Of a stretch of 17,479 bases of DNA, positions 7,248-15,338 are shown in pieces. Position 1 is the first letter of the stretch. Each line of letters starts with the position of its first letter. The DNA lies in NCBI GenBank assembly GCA_003541675.1, contig DPMC01000180.1, positions 1 through 17,479 on the forward strand, given 5' to 3'. A program made the translations under genes and the position numbers. Under the pieces are notes generated by a model. It was not told where the DNA came from, made no database searches, and saw only the letters and a program-made list of their open reading frames with translations. This DNA comes from Acidimicrobiaceae bacterium (GTDB lineage Bacteria > Actinomycetota > Acidimicrobiia > Acidimicrobiales > MedAcidi-G1).

Positions 7248-7574
7248 CTAGAGGTGGGGGGCCAGTTCCTCGAGCAGTTGTGGCTTGCCCTTGGCTCCCA
7301 CGATCCGAGTGGTCGGCTGACCATCAGCGAACAGGATCAGCGTCGGGATACTCATCACCTCGAAGCGTCGAGCCAGATCCGGTGCTTCGTCGACGTTTAC
7401 CTTGGCGATCCGGATCGAGTTGCTCTGTTCGGTGGCGATCTCCTCCAGGATGGGGGCGATCGTCTTGCATGGGCCGCACCACTCAGCCCAGAAGTCGACC
7501 AGCACCGGTTCGGTGGCGGAGCCAATCGCCTCGTCGAACGTGGTTTCTGACAGGTTGGTGATGGCGCCGGCCAT
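7248..7574 (-). CDS. trxA: thioredoxin
   Basis: Thioredoxin reduces protein disulfides and is recycled by TrxB. The 108 residues begin MAGAITNLSETTFDEAI and carry the active site WCGPC (32-36) in FWAEWCGPCKTIAP, then VNVDEAPDLARRFEVMSIPTL with the conserved cis-proline after SI. I chose ATG 7574 over in-frame starts at 7628 (ATG) and 7652 (TTG) because it gives the usual family length and because the two upstream codons fall in a plausible promoter. A purine-rich GAGGGAAG lies upstream at slightly long spacing. It is encoded 58 bases upstream of the cwlM-like gene and downstream of trxB. Confidence 0.96.
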   Translation of the reverse strand: MAGAITNLSETTFDEAIGSATEPVLVDFWAEWCGPCKTIAPILEEIATEQSNSIRIAKVNVDEAPDLARRFEVMSIPTLILFADGQPTTRIVGAKGKPQLLEELAPHL

Positions 7575-7623
7575 GGGGTCTCGCTTCCCTCGGGTCCCGG
7601 AGGACAAGTTGGTCGTTGCCTCT

Positions 7624-7652
7624 GCCATAGGTCGTCGATCGATGACGGTCAA
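7624..7652 (-). promoter_or_regulatory. candidate promoter for trxA
   Basis: On the minus strand TTGACC (7652-7647) and TATGGC (7629-7624) are spaced by exactly 17 bases, in the 117-base gap between trxB and trxA. The -35 matches five of six consensus bases; the -10 is weaker. This would allow trxA and the cwlM-like gene to be transcribed separately from trxB. Confidence 0.38.
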
Positions 7653-7691
7653 GGAGAGGTTTCTCGAGGAGCGTAGGCCGTCGAGGGGTGA

Positions 7692-8690
7692 TCAGTCGGT
7701 TCGGCTCTCCAGCCAACGCTCGGCATCGATGGCGGCCATGCATCCCGAGGCTGCAGCGGTGATGGCCTGCCGGTAGGTGTGGTCCTGGACGTCACCACAG
7801 GCGAACACGCCATCCACGTTGGTGGTCGAACGGTCCGCCCCGGTCACCAGGTAGCCCGCCTCGTCCATATCCAGAATTCCGTTGAACAGGTCGGTATTGG
7901 GGCGGTGGCCAATGGCAATGAACACACCGGTCACCGGTAGCACGCGCTTCTCGTCGGTCACCGTGTCCCGTAGGGCCAGGCCCTCGACCTTGGACTCTCC
8001 AAGGACGTCGTCGACCGTGGAGTTCCAGGCAAACTCGATTTTGGGATTGTCTAGGGCTCGCTGCTGCATGATCTTTGACGCCCGTAGCTCGTCGCGACGA
8101 TGGACCAGCGTCACCTTGGAGGCGAACTTGGTGAGGAATCCGGCTTCTTCCAGCGCGGAGTCCCCGCCACCGACAACGGCGATTTCCTGATCACGGAAGA
8201 AGAAGCCGTCACAGGTGGCACACGTGGAGAGCCCATGTCCGATCAGCCGCTGCTCGGCTTCCAGCCCCAGCATGACCGACCGGGCTCCGGTCGAGACGAT
8301 GACGGCATCGGCGGTGTGAGTGGGTTCATCAGCGTCGGGATCACCGATCCAGATTCGGAACGGCCGTTCGGCAAAGTCGACCCGGGAAACCTTGGCCGTC
8401 ACGATCTCGGCACCGAACCGGGCGGCTTGGGCCCGCATGTCGCCCATGAGTTGGGGGCCCATCACCCCTTCTGGGAAGCCGGGAAAGTTCTCGACCTCGG
8501 TAGTGAGCATCAACTGACCACCGGGTTGGTCACTATTTGACGAAGGTTCGCCTTCGATGACCAGGGGAGCAAGGTCGGCTCTGGCTGCGTAAATGGCCGC
8601 GGTCAGGCCAGCGGGCCCGGATCCGATGATCACGACCTCGCGGTGGGACGGGACCTGTCCAGATATGGGTCCAGATACGGGTTCAGACAC
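7692..8690 (-). CDS. trxB: thioredoxin-disulfide reductase
   Basis: TrxB is an FAD enzyme that reduces thioredoxin with NADPH. In the 332-residue protein the FAD-binding motif is GSGPAG (23-28), the redox-active centre is CATC (157-160) in STCATCDGFFF, the NADPH-binding motif is GGGDSA (174-179), and the C-terminal FAD motif is VFACGDVQDHTYRQAITAA. Length and motif order are normal for the low-molecular-weight class. The GTG start at 8690 is preceded by GGAG five bases upstream. It follows the small membrane protein gene by 30 bases and is probably in its transcript. Confidence 0.97.
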   Translation of the reverse strand: MSEPVSGPISGQVPSHREVVIIGSGPAGLTAAIYAARADLAPLVIEGEPSSNSDQPGGQLMLTTEVENFPGFPEGVMGPQLMGDMRAQAARFGAEIVTAKVSRVDFAERPFRIWIGDPDADEPTHTADAVIVSTGARSVMLGLEAEQRLIGHGLSTCATCDGFFFRDQEIAVVGGGDSALEEAGFLTKFASKVTLVHRRDELRASKIMQQRALDNPKIEFAWNSTVDDVLGESKVEGLALRDTVTDEKRVLPVTGVFIAIGHRPNTDLFNGILDMDEAGYLVTGADRSTTNVDGVFACGDVQDHTYRQAITAAASGCMAAIDAERWLESRTD

Positions 8691-8720
8691 GGGTACTCCA
8701 GAAGGGAGAGAGATTTGGGA

Positions 8721-9053
8721 TCAGGGACTTCGGCGGGACCAAAGGAGTCCGCCGAGTGCGCAGCAGGTGGCACCTAGGACGAGATGGGCTGACCAGCTTT
8801 CACCGGGAAGGACGACGTCAAGGAGGCGGAACAGGCCGATGCCGGCTAGGACGGTTGCAGCGACGGCACAACACACCATGACGAGTCCAAACACCAGAGC
8901 CCGAGCGAGGGTGATGATCGGCCGTGTGGTGACGTTTCGAACCTGGTCGACCACCTCGACGAACCGGTCGACGAGCGACGAGGCCCAATCGCCCCGAACG
9001 GGGGTCCCAGGGGTGGGGTCCTCCGTGGGGTGGGGGTCAACCGGCGTCATCAT
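8721..9053 (-). CDS. small two-helix membrane protein of unknown function
   Basis: I do not recognise the family by name. The 110-residue product has a Pro/Thr/Asp-rich N-terminus (about 1-25), a short amphipathic helix containing LVDRFVEVVDQV, and two hydrophobic helices, about 48-74 (ALVFGLVMVCCAVAATVLAG plus flank) and about 90-104 (LVLGATCCALGGLLW), ending in a basic SRRSP. This fits a bitopic or hairpin inner-membrane protein with cytoplasmic ends. ATG 9053 has a GGTAGG upstream; ATG 9050 and GTG 9074 are alternatives. Synteny with trxB suggests lineage conservation, and it could be an envelope accessory protein. Confidence 0.72.
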   Translation of the reverse strand: MMTPVDPHPTEDPTPGTPVRGDWASSLVDRFVEVVDQVRNVTTRPIITLARALVFGLVMVCCAVAATVLAGIGLFRLLDVVLPGESWSAHLVLGATCCALGGLLWSRRSP

Positions 9054-9146
9054 GGCGTCGAGCCTACCGATCACCTTCTGGGCCGCCGCCGGAGCTGACT
9101 GCAGATGACCAGTCCGGAACAGGGGAATGGGGCGGGAACAGGTCGA

Positions 9147-9983
9147 TCAGGGACGGAGTGTGAAGCAGAGACCGACCACGCCGGGGCCTCCGTGACTGGC
9201 CACCACCGGTCCGATCACTCCCACCCGGATGATCGAGGGATCCACCAGGTCGGACAGCATGGTCACTAGATCGTCCACGTCGTCAGCCTGGGCATGCATG
9301 ACGGACAGGGTCTCGATCTCGTCGACATGGTCGGCTACCCGGTCCCGCAACCACGCCAAGGACTTCTTCCGGGTGCGTTGGCGGCCGGCCTCCTCGACGA
9401 TGCCGGAACTCACGTCGATGAGGGGCTTGATGGAGAGCATGCTCCCCAGCAGGGCCTGAGCGTTGCCGATTCGACCACCCTTCTTGAGATTTTCCAAGGT
9501 GTCGATAGCGGCGAACACCCGTGTGCGGTCCCGGATGTCTTCCGCGAGGGCCACTATCTCGTCTGCTGACGCGCCACTGGCAGCTGCGATGGCGGCCGCG
9601 AGGACCATGACGCCCTGTCCGGCGGTGACCGATCGGCTGTCCACGATGCGAACGTCGCCGTCTACCTCGCGGGCGCCTAGTTCCGAGGACTCCATGGTGG
9701 CCGACATCCCACTGGAGAGGTTGATGCACACGATGGCGTCGGCACCCTCGTCGAGGCGACGTTGGAATACTGCGGCGAATGCCCCGGGGGACGGTGCAGC
9801 GGTCTGGGGAAGCTCATCGGACGACGCCATGCGGCGGTAGAAGTCGTCGACGGACAATTCTTCGCGGTCCAGTTGGACGTCTTCGCCGAATCGGATGCTC
9901 AGCGGGACCAGGTCGATGCCGTGGGCTTCGATCTCGGCCTCGGTGAGGTCGCAGGCGCTGTCGGTGACGATGCGGACGGTCAT
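9147..9983 (-). CDS. DegV family fatty-acid-binding protein
   Basis: DegV-family proteins bind a fatty acid in a two-domain fold; the FakB members present it to the kinase FakA for phosphorylation. The 278 residues begin MTVRIVTDSACDLTEAE, the family opening, followed by the TAAPSPGAF segment (usually TSQPSP), INLSSGMSATMESSEL, VDSRSVTAGQGVMVLAA and LENLKKGGRIG. ATG 9983 overlaps the stop of the DUF6049 gene (ATGA) and has GGAGAG a few bases upstream, so the start is well supported. No FakA-like kinase gene is in this window, so whether it works as FakB is unknown. Confidence 0.92.
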   Translation of the reverse strand: MTVRIVTDSACDLTEAEIEAHGIDLVPLSIRFGEDVQLDREELSVDDFYRRMASSDELPQTAAPSPGAFAAVFQRRLDEGADAIVCINLSSGMSATMESSELGAREVDGDVRIVDSRSVTAGQGVMVLAAAIAAASGASADEIVALAEDIRDRTRVFAAIDTLENLKKGGRIGNAQALLGSMLSIKPLIDVSSGIVEEAGRQRTRKKSLAWLRDRVADHVDEIETLSVMHAQADDVDDLVTMLSDLVDPSIIRVGVIGPVVASHGGPGVVGLCFTLRP

Positions 9984-12043
9984 GGGCTCTCTCCAAGTCT
10001 GGTGCGCGTCGAGCGTAGTCGGGCTGAGCGAACCCACCAGATGGCCAGGACGGCGAGTGCACCAACGAACAACGCCACACCGACGCCCGGGAGGCTGGTG
10101 GTACGCACCATGAGTTGTGTCGACCGGAGCTGGAGGAGTCGGGCATCGTCGGGGGATCGGACAGTGACCTGGAGTCGGGCGTCACCTGACGTCCTGGCCC
10201 GGACGGGCACGGCGATCCGGTTGCGACCGGGGACCAGCACGGCCTCGATGACGTCACCGTCGGGGAAGTCGATACGACCGTCGCTCTGGAGGACAAGCAC
10301 CACCCGTGCATCGGTGTTCAGGCCGTTGTGAATGGTGAACGGCAGGTCGGCTCGGCGTGCCGTGAGTCGGACGCTCTGGTCCGATGGGGTGGTGAACGCG
10401 TCGAGGACACCGGACACCGTGGCGTACACGGCCGACAGGTATGCGCCCATCGCATCTCCGTCGAGTTCGGCAGCCGCGGTGACCTCTAGAAGGTCATTGA
10501 GAGCCGCGGCGTCGGGGTGGGGGCCACCCAACATGGCGGTGTAGGCCGCCACCGTGGTCTCGGCGAGACTCCGGTCGGTGGCCCGCCGGGAGACCGATAT
10601 GACGGGGTCCGGCCAGAGCTCGTAATTGATGGCGGCCGCTGCATCGGCGGTCAACGACGCCTCGAACAAGTCTGGGAGCGACTGCAGATGGAGGAAGGGC
10701 GCATCCCTCAGAACTCCGAGGACCAGACCCAGAGTTAGGGCGTCGATGGTCAGGCCGTCGGGCACGGTAATGATGGCCGTTCGGGTCACCGTGGGGTCCG
10801 ACCAGGCCAGCAGAGCTAGGTCGGCCACCAGTTGCTGGGCAGCGGATACCGATCCCCGGGGGTCGACCAGGTGTCGGGCCAGATCGGGATCAGATACCAG
10901 CGCCGGGTGGGCGACCCCGGCCGCATCAAGGAGTCGGGCGGGATGGGTGGAGCCGTGTGACGCGGTGATCGGACGGGGGTCAAGGTGATCAGCGGAGACG
11001 ACGTGGTGGACGGTTCCCAGTCGGCTCAAAAGATCGAGGGTGGAGGGAACCGCGGTGGGTTCGAGTACGGCGACTGATCGGTCGGGGGCGGCGCCGAGGT
11101 GTTCGGTCAGGACCTGGTCGCCGTGGTCGAGCAGATCCCGGTGGACGTCGGAGCGTCCAGCTTGTCGCCATGCTTCTGGATCGGCGGTCACGAACGGCGA
11201 TGACCGGAGGTGGAGGCCACCAGACTGCACGGCTGCCGCTAGTTGGGCCAAGAGGCGGGCGTGGGCCAGGTCATCAGAGTGGGCCAGACCGGCCATGGTG
11301 GCTGGCGGCAGACGCACGTCCACCGGTGCGCCGGGATGGTCGAGAACGGCGTTGGCCACCGCGCCGAGGTATCGCACCGTTGCCTCGTCCAGTTCGACCC
11401 GCCCGTCGGGGCGAAGCGGTGGCGGTCCGTCGATGTCCAGCGAGATCCCGACAAGGAGTGGTCGTTGGGCGGCCGCTTCGCCAGCGGGCACGATCGGGAG
11501 ATGGACCACCGGGGTAACCAGTCGGTCCAATAGGTGGCCGTTGGCGGCCACCAGCTCGACGGTTAATGGGGAGACTTCGCCGGGTCGCGAGCGAAGGATC
11601 CCGTCAGGACCGACTGGCAGGGTGAGTGAGGCCACGCCGGCCGAGTTGATGACGTCGGAGACGTCGATGGTGAGGGTGGACTCCGGGACTCCGAGCACCG
11701 GGTCGTCCCGGAGGGCCAGGAGACCACGACGATCCACTGGGTGGTGGAGTCCAAGGCGGAGGTGGGAGCCGGTGGCATCTCCGGTGATCCTCAACTGGAG
11801 GGCCAGATCGCCATCGTCGTCGATCCATGGCGACTGTGCAATGAGACCGAGGCTGGCCGAGTCACCGTCGGCTCGCGCCTGTTCGGCCGTCGCCCCCGCG
11901 GATGCAGATACCAGCAGGGCTGCGAGCAGGACGGTCATAAGGACCTGCATCAGGACCTTCTGCCGACTGGTCGGCTGGAGGGGCTGTCCGAACCACCTCG
12001 TGGGGTTGGCCGAGGCGGCCGTGGTTATTCGTTGCCGGTTCAT
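9980..12043 (-). CDS. secreted or membrane-anchored DUF6049-like protein
   Basis: I recognise this as resembling the actinobacterial DUF6049 family (Mycobacterium Rv3909 type), of unknown function and usually encoded beside murJ. The 687-residue protein has an N-terminal signal sequence (about 29-55, VLMQVLMTVLLAALLVSASA then ATAEQARA), a large extracytoplasmic region, and a C-terminal membrane helix (about 650-672, VALFVGALAVLAIWWV) followed by an Arg-rich cytoplasmic tail. The middle (about 215-350), with LPPATMAGL and LRSSPFV, looks like a TIM-barrel deacetylase or glycosidase-like fold; this is impression, not proof. Around 560-640 lies a beta-rich domain. Start ATG overlaps the GNAT stop, and the stop overlaps the degV-like start. 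Confidence 0.78.
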   Translation of the reverse strand: MNRQRITTAASANPTRWFGQPLQPTSRQKVLMQVLMTVLLAALLVSASAGATAEQARADGDSASLGLIAQSPWIDDDGDLALQLRITGDATGSHLRLGLHHPVDRRGLLALRDDPVLGVPESTLTIDVSDVINSAGVASLTLPVGPDGILRSRPGEVSPLTVELVAANGHLLDRLVTPVVHLPIVPAGEAAAQRPLLVGISLDIDGPPPLRPDGRVELDEATVRYLGAVANAVLDHPGAPVDVRLPPATMAGLAHSDDLAHARLLAQLAAAVQSGGLHLRSSPFVTADPEAWRQAGRSDVHRDLLDHGDQVLTEHLGAAPDRSVAVLEPTAVPSTLDLLSRLGTVHHVVSADHLDPRPITASHGSTHPARLLDAAGVAHPALVSDPDLARHLVDPRGSVSAAQQLVADLALLAWSDPTVTRTAIITVPDGLTIDALTLGLVLGVLRDAPFLHLQSLPDLFEASLTADAAAAINYELWPDPVISVSRRATDRSLAETTVAAYTAMLGGPHPDAAALNDLLEVTAAAELDGDAMGAYLSAVYATVSGVLDAFTTPSDQSVRLTARRADLPFTIHNGLNTDARVVLVLQSDGRIDFPDGDVIEAVLVPGRNRIAVPVRARTSGDARLQVTVRSPDDARLLQLRSTQLMVRTTSLPGVGVALFVGALAVLAIWWVRSARLRSTRTRLGESP

Positions 12044-12810
12044 CTGACCGGATCTCCGGCCGGGTCGTCGATCACCCTGTGGAGGACGTCGAGGCCCCCC
12101 TCCCGTTCGGTGAATCCGTGACGGAGGTAGAGGGCACGGGCGCGGTCGTTGTCGGGCTGGGTGTTCACCCAGACCTCATGGGCCCCCGTCTGGCGCAGCC
12201 AGCAAAGTGCGTCGACGACCAGGGCCGAGCCGACGCCTCGGCCCTCGGCCGCCGGATCGACGGCCAGACGCTGGAGGAATCCGATGGTGGTCGTTCGTCC
12301 GGTGATGGCGTGACCGATCACCGTGGAACCCGTCCGTCGGTTGGCCCGCTGTCTGATCACGCGTCGACGATGAGATTCGGTGGCCTGCCCCACCTCGTCG
12401 AGGGCGGCCCTGTCGAATCGCCAGAAGGGCGAGAACGGGGCGAATGCTCGGTCATCCAGTTCTAGTACGGCGTCCTGGTCCCGTCGACGGGCGGGTCGGG
12501 TACGGGGACGACTGGGGGTACGTCCAGTCCAGCGTGATGTCCAGCGGGAGGATGGGTTCGTCGGGTCGACAGGTCGACCCATGAGTAGGAGGTGTTCCTG
12601 AGGGTCGAACCCACGTGCTGTGAACGATTGTTGGTCGATCGGTCCCAGCGCAGTGGTCATGATCTCCCGGACGCCCCGGGAGCCGAGGTACTCGATGAGG
12701 TCGGACACGTCGTCGGGACGTGGTGGTGGCCCGTCCACGGCCACTACCTGGGTGGTCCGGGTGTTGCCACGCCATGGACTCAGACGGATGACCGTGCCGC
12801 CGCTGGTCAT
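12040..12810 (-). CDS. GNAT family N-acetyltransferase
   Basis: The C-terminal 145 residues form a GNAT domain that transfers acetyl from acetyl-CoA to an amine: RLAVDPAAEGRGVGSAL (181-197) is the acetyl-CoA loop (first Arg/Gln of the motif replaced by Glu), and NTQPDNDRARALYLRHGF (216-233) is the typical C-terminal motif. Residues 20-82 look like a decayed GNAT half (ending ARGFDPQEHLLLMGRP), giving a tandem layout. Residues 90-112 are an Arg/Pro-rich linker. The substrate cannot be told; ribosomal-protein or small-molecule acetylation are both possible. No good ribosome-binding site precedes ATG 12810. It is the first gene of the leftward group, with ATGA overlap to the next. Confidence 0.85.
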   Translation of the reverse strand: MTSGGTVIRLSPWRGNTRTTQVVAVDGPPPRPDDVSDLIEYLGSRGVREIMTTALGPIDQQSFTARGFDPQEHLLLMGRPVDPTNPSSRWTSRWTGRTPSRPRTRPARRRDQDAVLELDDRAFAPFSPFWRFDRAALDEVGQATESHRRRVIRQRANRRTGSTVIGHAITGRTTTIGFLQRLAVDPAAEGRGVGSALVVDALCWLRQTGAHEVWVNTQPDNDRARALYLRHGFTEREGGLDVLHRVIDDPAGDPVR

Positions 12811-12962
12811 GAACCGTTCGATACAGGGAACACCGGAACCCGGCAGCCCGACAGGCGGCTGGGCGACGCGACCCGAGGGGAAGGGTTCGTCGACGGAGGT
12901 TCGTTCGGTCCGGACGTCGATTCCGACAGGGTATGACTTGCCCGACTGGCCAGAGGGGTCGG

Positions 12963-12984
12963 AACCTCCGGGGGCACGGAGGTT
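12963..12984. promoter_or_regulatory. 8-bp inverted repeat over the ribosome-binding site of the histone deacetylase gene
   Basis: AACCTCCG (12963-12970) and CGGAGGTT (12977-12984) are exact inverted repeats with a 6-base spacer. The right arm contains the only GGAGG near the start at 12996 and directly abuts a possible -10 (TACGCT, 12984-12989). A third copy of CGGAGGTT lies at 12894-12901. It may be a protein operator in this divergent region or an RNA hairpin masking the ribosome-binding site. The rest of 12811-12995 shows no gene. Confidence 0.5.
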
Positions 12985-12995
12985 ACGCTCGCTAG

Positions 12996-14021
12996 ATGTC
13001 GCTCCTCCTGGTGACCGACGAGCGGTTTCTGGACCACCGGGCGGGATCCCGTCACCCAGAGCAGCCTGCTCGCCTGACGGCCGTGTGGGAGGGGCTGGAC
13101 GCCGCAGGCGTTGATGAGGCGGTCATCCGTCGTGCGCCGCGCCTGGCCGATGATGCGGACCTGATGGGCGTCCATCCGCCGGCGTACCTCGAGAAGCTGG
13201 CTGGGATCGATGCCGAGGGTGGTGGCCGGTGCGATCCCGACACGGTCATGGGCCCGAATTCCTGGATGGCAGCCCGACTAGCGGCCGGCGCGGGCCTGGT
13301 GGCGGTTGATGGGCTTCGTGCCGGTCACGCCGACCTGGCCTTCTGTGCGGTACGACCTCCAGGGCATCACGCCACGCCCGACCGGTCCATGGGGTTCTGT
13401 CTTCTCAACAACGTGGCGGTGGCCGCCTCCGCTCTGGCAGGAGTCGGTCAACGGGTGGCCATAGTCGACGTGGACGCCCACCACGGCAACGGCACCCAGG
13501 ACGTCTTCTACGGTGATGACCAGGTGCTGTTCGTGTCGTGCCACCAGTGGCCGCTGTATCCGGGTACCGGCGCGGCCGACGAGGTCGGTACAGGTGCGGG
13601 AGTCGGCACCACGATCAACGTTCCCCTTCCCCCTGGCGCGGCCGGCGATGACTACCGCCACGTCATGGGGTCGGTGGTGGTTCCCGCCGTTGAGCGTTTT
13701 GCTCCTGATTGGCTGCTCGTCTCTGCAGGCTTCGACGCCCACCGGGCCGATCCGCTGACGGACATGGGTCTGACCTCGGCCGACTACGCAGACCTGGTCG
13801 TCGAACTGGTGGGGCTGGTCCCGACGGGCCGGGTGGTGTTGTTCCTGGAAGGCGGGTACGACCTTGGTGCACTCGCCGATTCGGCCGGGGCCACCGTGGC
13901 GGCCGTCGTCGGCATGGATTATCGGCCCGAACAGGCCACAGGTCGAGGGCGCGGCGGTGTAATCGGCGAGGTCGATTCCCTCGTGGTGGATCTGGTTCGA
14001 CGCCACGGCTTGGAGGATTGA
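12996..14021 (+). CDS. histone deacetylase / acetoin utilisation (AcuC-like) family zinc hydrolase
   Basis: This family removes acetyl groups from lysines, acetyl-CoA synthetase, polyamines or related amides using Zn(2+). The 341 residues contain RPPGHHA with the catalytic histidine pair H124/H125, DVDAHHGNGTQ with Zn ligands D160 and H162, SAGFDAHRADPL with the third ligand D247, and LEGGY with catalytic Y288. The enzyme therefore looks fully active. Length and domain order fit the bacterial family. Substrate is not decidable. ATG 12996 lies 13 bases after GGAGG, a long spacing; a leaderless transcript from TACGCT six bases upstream is possible. It is divergent from the GNAT gene and followed three bases later by the CCA gene. 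Confidence 0.93.
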   Translation: MSLLLVTDERFLDHRAGSRHPEQPARLTAVWEGLDAAGVDEAVIRRAPRLADDADLMGVHPPAYLEKLAGIDAEGGGRCDPDTVMGPNSWMAARLAAGAGLVAVDGLRAGHADLAFCAVRPPGHHATPDRSMGFCLLNNVAVAASALAGVGQRVAIVDVDAHHGNGTQDVFYGDDQVLFVSCHQWPLYPGTGAADEVGTGAGVGTTINVPLPPGAAGDDYRHVMGSVVVPAVERFAPDWLLVSAGFDAHRADPLTDMGLTSADYADLVVELVGLVPTGRVVLFLEGGYDLGALADSAGATVAAVVGMDYRPEQATGRGRGGVIGEVDSLVVDLVRRHGLED

Positions 14022-14024
14022 ACG

Positions 14025-15308
14025 GTGGACGGGCTCTCCGCCATTCCTGATGGGACGTTTGACGACATCCGCGCTGCGGTGGCGCCAGTGGCCGGGCCAT
14101 TCCACGCGGCCGGGCACGGTCTCTATCTAGTCGGCGGACTGGTCCGTGACCGGCTCCTGCGCGATGACCGGACGCCCGATCACGACCTGACCACTGACGC
14201 CACCCCTGACCGGATCCGGGAACTGGTGGCCGAAGTGGCTGATGCAGTGTGGTTGCAGGGCGAGCGGTTCGGCACGGTCGGACTGCGGGTGGGCGACGTC
14301 ACCATGGAGATCACCACCCATCGAGCCGAGGCCTACTTGAGCGACTCCCGTAAGCCGGTGGTGCGATTCTCCAGCGAGCTGTTCGAGGACCTGGCTCGTC
14401 GGGATTTCACGGTCAACGCAATGGCTGTCGACGTAGCTGACGGAATGTTGCACGATCCGTTCGGTGGTCGCGCCGACCTGGAGACCCGGACCCTACGGAC
14501 TCCGTTGGATCCGGTGGAGTCGTTTTCCGATGACCCGCTGCGAATGTTGCGGGCTGCCAGGTTCTTGTCCCGGTATGGGTTGACGCCTGCCGATGGTCTG
14601 GTGGACGCCGCTCGGGCCTTGGTGGATCGAATGGAGATAGTGGCGGGCGAGCGCATCCGCGACGAACTGTTCCGGTTGTTGCAGGTCGAGGATCCGACGG
14701 CCGGGTTCGCCCTGTTGGACGACATGGGCCTGCTGCCCGTCCTGCTGCCGGAGCTGGCGGCACTGACGCCGTCAGTTCGTGAAGTGCTCGAGCGTCGGGT
14801 GGCTGCGGCGGATCCTGGGGACGCGGTGCTCCGCCTCGGCCTTCTCATCCACGGTGCTGAGGGGCGGGAGTCCCTTAGGAGGTGCAGTGCGGCGTTCCGA
14901 CTATCGGGGCGCGAGGCTGGCCGTATCGGAACCCTGCTGGATGGTGTCGAGATGTTGGCCGAATCGCCACCTGATGGGTCACCGTCGGATGAAGAGATCC
15001 GTCGATTGGTAGCACGTGTCGGAGACCAGCTGGACGAGGTGCTGACCTTCGCCGCTCTCGTCGGGTTGGGATCCGATGGCCCGACGTTGGGCCGCGCGGT
15101 GGCCCGGCTTCGGGGCTTGGGTGAACTCGACGATCTCGGACCAGGCATGGACGGGGCCACGGTGATGAGGCTGTTGAATCTGGAGGCAGGCCCCGGAGTG
15201 GGCGAGGTAATGGCCTGGCTGGGCGAACTTAGGCTCACCGAGGGACGCCTCGACGACGCCGAGATCCGACGCCGTCTGCTTGCCCACTGGGGGACTGGCG
15301 GCGGCTGA
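14025..15308 (+). CDS. CCA tRNA nucleotidyltransferase / poly(A) polymerase family
   Basis: Class II nucleotidyltransferases of this family add or repair the CCA end of tRNA. In the 427-residue protein the nucleotidyltransferase signature is LVGGLVRDRLLR (35-46) with the metal-binding carboxylates D52 and D54 (DHDLTTDA). Then follow MEITTHRAEAYL (94-105), EDLARRDFTVNAMAVD (121-136), RMLRAARFLSRYGL (173-186) and ERIRDELFRLL (209-219), which cover head, neck and body. GGAGG at 14012-14016 sits 8 bases before GTG 14025. Where actinobacterial relatives carry an HD phosphohydrolase motif, this protein has LLIHGAEG (273-280). CCA-adding is the likely role, since it is the only such gene here, but poly(A) activity cannot be excluded. 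Confidence 0.92.
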   Translation: MDGLSAIPDGTFDDIRAAVAPVAGPFHAAGHGLYLVGGLVRDRLLRDDRTPDHDLTTDATPDRIRELVAEVADAVWLQGERFGTVGLRVGDVTMEITTHRAEAYLSDSRKPVVRFSSELFEDLARRDFTVNAMAVDVADGMLHDPFGGRADLETRTLRTPLDPVESFSDDPLRMLRAARFLSRYGLTPADGLVDAARALVDRMEIVAGERIRDELFRLLQVEDPTAGFALLDDMGLLPVLLPELAALTPSVREVLERRVAAADPGDAVLRLGLLIHGAEGRESLRRCSAAFRLSGREAGRIGTLLDGVEMLAESPPDGSPSDEEIRRLVARVGDQLDEVLTFAALVGLGSDGPTLGRAVARLRGLGELDDLGPGMDGATVMRLLNLEAGPGVGEVMAWLGELRLTEGRLDDAEIRRRLLAHWGTGGG

Positions 15309-15338
15309 TCATTGGTTTGGACAGCCTTTCGAGGGAAG

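Noticed and set aside
7575..7652. Longer thioredoxin with 26 extra N-terminal residues
   Set aside because: The extension is not thioredoxin-like and overlaps a plausible promoter; the ATG at 7574 gives the normal length.
11040..12047. 335-codon plus-strand frame antisense to the DUF6049 gene
   Set aside because: Composition is Arg/Ser/Pro/Thr-rich as expected for a shadow frame in high-GC DNA, with no domain, while the opposite strand has a signal peptide and ATGA overlaps on both sides.
12563..12580. GGGTCGAC/GTCGACCC palindrome inside the GNAT gene
   Set aside because: It lies in coding sequence and GTCGAC-type words are common in this genome; no other sign of a site.
14333..15238. 301-codon minus-strand frame over the CCA gene
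   Set aside because: Ser/Arg/Pro-rich low-complexity shadow; the plus-strand frame has all nucleotidyltransferase motifs.
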